From [Clostridium] celerecrescens 18A (GTDB taxonomy: Bacteria > Bacillota > Clostridia > Lachnospirales > Lachnospiraceae), in assembly GCF_002797975.1 (NCBI RefSeq), contig NZ_PGET01000001.1, forward strand, positions 186,001-250,000: 64,000 bases of DNA, read 5' to 3'. A program made the position numbers and the translations under genes. Positions 60,171 through 64,000 of this stretch are shown here, piece after piece. Numbering within the stretch: the stretch's first letter is position 1; the number at the start of each line of letters is the position of its first letter. A model generated the notes under the pieces. That model saw only the letters and a list, made by a program, of their open reading frames with translations, was not told the origin of the DNA and did not search any database.

Positions 60171-61142
60171 ATGAAAGGACAATTTAAGATTATGGGAAAA
60201 GTCCTTCTGGCTGCTGCAGCGGTAATTGCCTTGCTGTCCGGGTGCAGGGCGAATATCCCCCTTGTTTCTGAATCTTTGGAGACAAAGGCGTATACGCTGT
60301 CCCAATCCATGGTGATCGTGGCTACGGAAAGAAACCGGTACCAGCAGATTTATACCAATCAGATCTGGGGAGTGGACTTACCAGGCGGTCAGACCTTTGA
60401 AACCTATCTGGTGGATCAGGTGAAGGAATTTCTTCAGGAAATGAAAATGATGAATCTCCTGGCTAAGAATAAGGGAGTCACCCTGACAAGTGCGGAAAAG
60501 GAAGAAGTCCGTAAAGCGTCAGAAGAATACTTTTCTTCCCTGACAAAGGAAGATATCTCTTACATGGGAGCCACAGAAACGGATGTGAGGACGATGTATG
60601 AGGAATATTACCTGTCCAATAAGGTAGTGGATGAACTGACAAAGGATATGAATCTGGAGATCAGCGACAGCGAAGCCAAAGTAATCCAGGTGGATCAGAT
60701 CGTTATGTCTGATGTGGATGCAGCTTCGACTGTGCTTTTAAAGGCAGAAGCAGAGGGGGCTGATTTTTCTGTGCTTGCCAGGGAGTATTCCGAAAATCCT
60801 GTTACCACATACAAAATCGGCAGAGGGGAGAATCCTGGCCCCTATGAAGATGCTGCCTTTTCTCTATCTGCAGGCCAGATCAGTCAGGTTGTGGAGGATA
60901 ATGGCAAATATTATATTATCCGGTGCGTAAATGATTATGATCAGGACGCCACCCAGGAGAGAAAAGCCGGGCTGTACCGCAAACGGAAAAAGGAAGCTTT
61001 TGATCAGATTTATTCCCAGTTTAAGAAAGATAATCCGATTACTTTCAGCAATGAGATATGGAAAGATGTAAAGTTTTCCAAAGATGACAGAACAACTACC
61101 ACGAATTTTTTTGAAATCTATAAGAAGTATTTTTCTGACTAA
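60171..61142 (+). CDS. PrsA-like peptidyl-prolyl isomerase lipoprotein
   Basis: 323 residues from ATG 60171. Signal peptide ending in lipobox LLSGC, so lipid-anchored outside the membrane. N-terminal SurA/PrsA-like helical domain (about 40-170), then a parvulin-type PPIase domain (VIQVDQIVMSDVDAAST..., GENPGPYEDAAFSLSAGQIS, YYIIRCVNDYD). Likely helps fold exported proteins. A small membrane protein follows 29 bases downstream. Confidence 0.88.
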   Translation: MKGQFKIMGKVLLAAAAVIALLSGCRANIPLVSESLETKAYTLSQSMVIVATERNRYQQIYTNQIWGVDLPGGQTFETYLVDQVKEFLQEMKMMNLLAKNKGVTLTSAEKEEVRKASEEYFSSLTKEDISYMGATETDVRTMYEEYYLSNKVVDELTKDMNLEISDSEAKVIQVDQIVMSDVDAASTVLLKAEAEGADFSVLAREYSENPVTTYKIGRGENPGPYEDAAFSLSAGQISQVVEDNGKYYIIRCVNDYDQDATQERKAGLYRKRKKEAFDQIYSQFKKDNPITFSNEIWKDVKFSKDDRTTTTNFFEIYKKYFSD

Positions 61143-61171
61143 CCATAGGGGAAGGATGGGGAAAACTACAG

Positions 61172-61411
61172 ATGAAACCGGAAGAATATGATAGGATGAG
61201 AGGACGCAGCCGCAGCCGCAGGCGCAGAAGAAACCGGGGACGGGAGATCTTTATAGGGGTGCTCCGGATTCTGCTTGCCTTATTTCTATTGGTCTGCCTG
61301 ACAGTTGGGGGCGTGTTTGGTTACCGGTACTGGGAGGGAAGTAAGACCTCTGATTCTCCTTTGGAAACCAGCCGGGCAGTGGCGCCGGAAACCATGGGGG
61401 AATCGCATTAA
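61172..61411 (+). CDS. Small basic single-span membrane protein
   Basis: 79 residues, unrecognised. An Arg-rich cytosolic head (RMRGRSRSRRRRRNRGRE, about residues 9-26), one membrane helix (GVLRILLALFLLVCLTVGGV) and a short Ser/Thr/Glu-rich outer tail. It is the last gene of the maf-HAD-PrsA unit and ends at a strong terminator. The Arg-rich head could bind nucleic acid or acidic lipids, or simply set topology. It may equally be an accessory to the foldase. Function unknown. Confidence 0.7.
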   Translation: MKPEEYDRMRGRSRSRRRRRNRGREIFIGVLRILLALFLLVCLTVGGVFGYRYWEGSKTSDSPLETSRAVAPETMGESH

Positions 61412-61414
61412 ATG

Positions 61415-61448
61415 GAAGGGGAAATCAGGGAGATGATTTCCCCTTTTT
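61415..61448 (+). terminator. Intrinsic terminator of the maf operon
   Basis: GGGGAAATCA and TGATTTCCCC, loop GGGAGA, followed by TTTTTT: a textbook terminator. Confidence 0.9.
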
Positions 61449-61554
61449 TGAACTGTAAGGGGAGGAAAAAGTTTACTTAAGTTATATAAATATGTATCAT
61501 TTTTCTCGGGAAAGCTACTAGAGGATCTTCTGTTTCGATATAGGTGGGTTGATT

Positions 61555-62289
61555 ATGATATACATTAAATCTGTTTATTTTAATAAGAAAAAGGCGTATA
61601 ATGATTCTGGATATGAGTTTAATATACCTGCAATAAAACAACTAACTGAACAAAAGGAATTGAAATTTTCTACAGATGTTACTTTTTTTGTGGGTGAGAA
61701 TGGAGTAGGTAAGTCGACTCTTTTAGAAAGCCTGGCCATTGCTTCTGGATTTAATCCGGAAGGTGGAACAAGGAACTTTAATTTCTCGACGAAGGATACA
61801 CATTCTCAATTATCAGATTATTTAGTTTTATCAAAAAGCCATGTTAAAGCAAGAGATGGTTTCTTTTACCGGGCAGAGAGCTTTTATAATGTATCTACAA
61901 ATATTGATGAGCTTGACAGCGATGTTCGATTATTAGATAGTTATGGAGGAATATCTTTGCACAAACAGTCCCATGGAGAAGGTTTTCTTTCGTTAATCAA
62001 GAATCGATTTGGCGGTAATGGACTTTATATTCTGGATGAACCGGAAGCAGCACTTTCGCCTTCCAGACAGATGAGCTTGATTTGCCTGATCGATCAATTG
62101 GTTGAGAGAAATTCACAATTTATCATTGCAACACATTCTCCTATTTTAATGGCATTTCCCAATGCAACGATATACCAAATTGATGATAAGGGGTTTAAAA
62201 CTGTTAAACTAGAAGAAACGGAGCATTATATTATTACAAAAGCTTTTGCTAATAACTATAAAAAAATGATTTCTGAGCTGCTTGATTAA
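61555..62289 (+). CDS. AAA-family ATPase (single-domain ABC/SMC-like)
   Basis: 244 residues from ATG 61555. Walker A FFVGENGVGKSTLLESLAIA, a signature-like SHGEGFLSLI, Walker B LYILDEPEAALSP, and switch His in IIATHSPILMAFP. Such stand-alone proteins belong to the AAA_21-like group, predicted ATPases of unknown role; some act in abortive defence with a partner nuclease, but no partner gene is adjacent. AT-richer than neighbours. It stands between two terminators. Confidence 0.8.
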   Translation: MIYIKSVYFNKKKAYNDSGYEFNIPAIKQLTEQKELKFSTDVTFFVGENGVGKSTLLESLAIASGFNPEGGTRNFNFSTKDTHSQLSDYLVLSKSHVKARDGFFYRAESFYNVSTNIDELDSDVRLLDSYGGISLHKQSHGEGFLSLIKNRFGGNGLYILDEPEAALSPSRQMSLICLIDQLVERNSQFIIATHSPILMAFPNATIYQIDDKGFKTVKLEETEHYIITKAFANNYKKMISELLD

Positions 62290-62368
62290 TTAGTTATGTA
62301 TGGAATAATTAAGAGAAATTTGGGCTTGGAGCCTGTTCTATGGCTGGTCTCAATTTAAAACGTTTAGA

Positions 62369-62391
62369 AGCCGGGCTTTTTAAGCCCGGCT
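62369..62391. terminator. Bidirectional terminator between the ATPase and MobB-like genes
   Basis: AGCCGGGCTT and AAGCCCGGCT form a perfect stem with a TTT loop between two convergent genes. No long T-run follows in either direction. Confidence 0.7.
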
Positions 62392-62396
62392 CCATT

Positions 62397-62984
62397 TCAT
62401 TGGTTCATTTCTGAAAAATTTGATTTTAATATCTGATACAATTCCCCCTGAACAAAATTCTCAAAGCGAACTTCATCTTGTGGAAGAATTACATCTGCGT
62501 ACTCCATCACTGCCTCAGCGGTAGGCTTTATGCTGGAAGAAGCGCTTTGAATCATTACAAAGAGAGCAGGTTCCGCCACCAGTCGTACGCTATTGGATTC
62601 ACATAGAATAAGGGCATCCTTTGGAACCAGTTTCAGCGCTTCCTCTAATGCCTCTCTTAAATTTTCCTTATAGGCACGGATGAGATAAACCTGATTTGCC
62701 CCGGTCTTTTTTAAAAGCATAGTATCTTTAGTTCCGGTACCGGTCTCAAGCGTAATGTCAAAGGAGCCTTTCAGTCCCTGGCAGATTCCGCAGCCTTTGC
62801 CTCCTCTGGGGCATATATCCCCATGGTTCCTTATGGTTATCAGCTTGAATGCAACAACCGGTAATGTATCCTTAATGGCATGGATAATCTGAAGTGCCAG
62901 GGTTGTTTTTCCGCTGTTCCGTCCGGTTGCTCCGATTAGTACCATATGTCTGGCTTGCAGAAGCGTTTTATTTTCTGTACTCAT
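62397..62984 (-). CDS. MobB-like P-loop NTPase
   Basis: 195 residues. P-loop LIGATGRNSGKTTLALQ near the N-terminus, a later FKLITIRNHGDICP. The unusual Cys cluster CPRGGKGCGICQG (about residues 58-70) could bind a metal or cluster. The C-terminus has TAEAVMEYADVILP and VRFENFV. Resembles molybdopterin-guanine-dinucleotide MobB-type proteins and is placed divergently from a MobA-like gene, suggesting a role in maturation of a molybdenum enzyme. The Cys motif is not part of standard MobB, so the function stays open. Confidence 0.6.
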   Translation of the reverse strand: MSTENKTLLQARHMVLIGATGRNSGKTTLALQIIHAIKDTLPVVAFKLITIRNHGDICPRGGKGCGICQGLKGSFDITLETGTGTKDTMLLKKTGANQVYLIRAYKENLREALEEALKLVPKDALILCESNSVRLVAEPALFVMIQSASSSIKPTAEAVMEYADVILPQDEVRFENFVQGELYQILKSNFSEMNQ

Positions 62985-63388
62985 ATAAGCTCCGTTTCCA
63001 TAAACTGCTGCATTTTTTTGGTAAAACCAATATCATTCTGTGCGAAATTATTTTTATTATAACATGTTCCTAACATGGGTACAACATGGAAAACACGGGG
63101 AAAACCGTCGGAAATGCGTGATATATTTAACAAAAAAACATTTCGATTTAAGGATTACATCGCTTTGGCTGCCAGGTGTGCGGAATACCTTCTCTTAATT
63201 TATATTAATGAGCCAGTAAAAAATCAGGCATTCTGTATTTTGATGACACAATTATAAATATTGCCTGAAAAGAATCATGGAAACGACGAGAAGATATTGG
63301 GAAAAACATAACAATAAAAAAATAAAATAATATACATTTATGTATTATAAACAAAATAAAATGCAACCGTTATACTAATTTGTACATA
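62985..63388. other. Divergent intergenic region, no gene recognised
   Basis: AT-rich. A 60-codon frame at 63075-63257 has no RBS or recognisable content and is not called. A minus-strand promoter for the MobB-like gene is expected near 63050 but no strong hexamer pair was found. Confidence 0.4.
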
Positions 63389-63417
63389 TTGACACGTGCC
63401 CGATGGAGTGTTAATAT
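63389..63417 (+). promoter_or_regulatory. SigA-type promoter of the MobA-like gene
   Basis: TTGACA (63389-63394), 17 bases, TAATAT (63412-63417). Confidence 0.65.
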
Positions 63418-63445
63418 AAAAAAACAATCTAAAAATATTTTATTA

Positions 63446-63464
63446 CCTAAAAAAATTTTTTAGG
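63446..63464. promoter_or_regulatory. Perfect palindrome in the MobA-like leader
   Basis: CCTAAAAAA-A-TTTTTTAGG, 19 bases with a one-base centre, about 30 bases past the -10 box and 40 before the RBS. Operator or hairpin. Confidence 0.5.
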
Positions 63465-63506
63465 CATCAATGTCCGGTGAGTTTCATAAAAAGACAAAAA
63501 CAGGAG

Positions 63507-64000
63507 GTGATTTCTTTCAAAAGTGCAGATAAAAAAATCGAAAATGTAACAGCCGCCATTTTATGCGGAGGCAAAAGCCGGAGAATGGGTTTTGACAAAG
63601 CATTTTTGATGGATGACGAGCAGTATTTGCTGCTGCAGACAGCTGGGAAGCTGCAAAGCCTGTTTGAACAGGTGGTTCTGGTCAGCAATACAAAAGCCAA
63701 GTTTGATGGCCGGACGGATTTTACGGAGTTTCGCATATTGGAGGATCACTATATGGAAAAGGGGCCCATGGGCGGGATAAGTACTGCTTTAGAGCAGGTT
63801 CAGACGGAATACATTTTTATTATGGCCTGCGATATGCCTTTACCGGATATTGGGCTGATCGGCCGGATGTACCGGAAGCTGGAAGAGGAACAGGTTTTGG
63901 TTTGCAGTCATCAGGGGAAATTAGAGCCTTTGCTCGCTTTTTACCACAAGTCCTGCCTTCCTGTATTTAAAAAACAACTGGAGATAGGAGAACTCAAGCC
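63507..64000 (+). CDS. MobA-like nucleotidyltransferase, 3' end cut by window
   Basis: At least 164 residues visible. VTAAILCGGKSRRMGFDKAF is the nucleotide-binding GGxSxRMG motif of MobA/MobA-like NTP transferases; LEDHYMEKGPMGGISTALEQ and IMACDMPLPDIGL (metal Asp) follow in family order. MobA joins GMP (or CMP in related enzymes) to molybdopterin. Start is uncertain: no ATG in frame; GTG 63507 overlaps the strong SD AGGAGG (63502-63507), and an upstream GTG at 63477 lacks an RBS. Divergent from the MobB-like gene. Confidence 0.85.
   Translation, partial: MISFKSADKKIENVTAAILCGGKSRRMGFDKAFLMDDEQYLLLQTAGKLQSLFEQVVLVSNTKAKFDGRTDFTEFRILEDHYMEKGPMGGISTALEQVQTEYIFIMACDMPLPDIGLIGRMYRKLEEEQVLVCSHQGKLEPLLAFYHKSCLPVFKKQLEIGELK

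Noticed and set aside
63075-63257. 60-codon frame in the divergent MobA/MobB region
   Set aside because: No RBS, no motif and low-complexity AT-rich surroundings.
1-64000. tRNA, rRNA, prophage, transposase or toxin-antitoxin genes
   Set aside because: None could be recognised on either strand by motif or structure.

Overview
The window reads as a contiguous chromosomal stretch of an anaerobic, endospore-forming low-to-mid-GC Firmicute. It is most likely a Lachnospiraceae member of the Clostridium saccharolyticum / Lacrimispora type. The support is the complete spoIIIA operon, spoIVB and spo0A, the gene order asp23-nusB-xseA-xseB-ispA-dxs-tlyA-nadK-argR-recN, and the presence of families typical of that group (CD3324-type, DUF3877-like, ThiT/ECF S components). 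Taxonomy is inferred from gene content only. No rRNA, tRNA, CRISPR array, transposase, integrase or prophage genes were seen.

Layout. Bases 1-4017 hold a catabolic operon: the tail of one M20 peptidase, a glutamine-amidotransferase-like protein, a second M20 peptidase, a LacI regulator and a PfkB sugar kinase. It is followed by an eroded nagB remnant and an AT-rich orphan gene. Bases 5119-8464 group cofactor functions: an ECF vitamin S component, fchA-folD (one-carbon folate metabolism) and thiT under a TPP riboswitch. Bases 8621-14582 carry a YdcZ transporter, comEA, an orphan response regulator, a GNAT enzyme, an unusual membrane-linked acyltransferase with an alpha/beta hydrolase partner, and rlmH. 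Bases 14593-20637 form a self-contained sugar-acid pathway (IclR regulator, IlvD/Edd-type dehydratase, GntP permease, DapA-family aldolase, iron alcohol dehydrogenase) with the same family set as E. coli yjhFGHI plus a reductase. Bases 20951-30916 are mixed accessory genes: XRE-cupin regulator and EamA-like exporter, pentapeptide protein, DUF1062 protein, an autoregulated MFS exporter pair, ahpC-ahpF behind a PerR-like box, YmaF, a DUF3877-like protein and a secreted NlpC/P60 hydrolase.

From 31034 the window becomes housekeeping and sporulation DNA: a sigma-E-like promoter, spoIIIAA-AH and asp23. An insert of three genes (GGDEF protein, aspartate-dehydrogenase-like protein, degenerate 2-hydroxyacid dehydrogenase) precedes nusB to recN. 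A second four-gene insert (DUF554, YdcF-like, terpene-cyclase-like toroid, ASCH) separates recN from spoIVB-spo0A. Then follow glgA, an HD hydrolase, a YuiD-type protein, a CmpB-type membrane protein, maf, a HAD phosphatase, a PrsA-like foldase lipoprotein, a small basic membrane protein, an AAA ATPase and divergent MobB-like / MobA-like genes at the right edge.

The observations most worth following are: a FolD that appears to have lost the cyclohydrolase residues next to a dedicated FchA cyclohydrolase; the sugar-acid cassette with its distinctive promoter repeats; a 2-hydroxyacid dehydrogenase fold without its catalytic residues; alternative hairpins in the ahpC leader; and the acyltransferase/hydrolase membrane cassette. 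Nothing in the window can be called a wholly new defence or mobile system from sequence alone.
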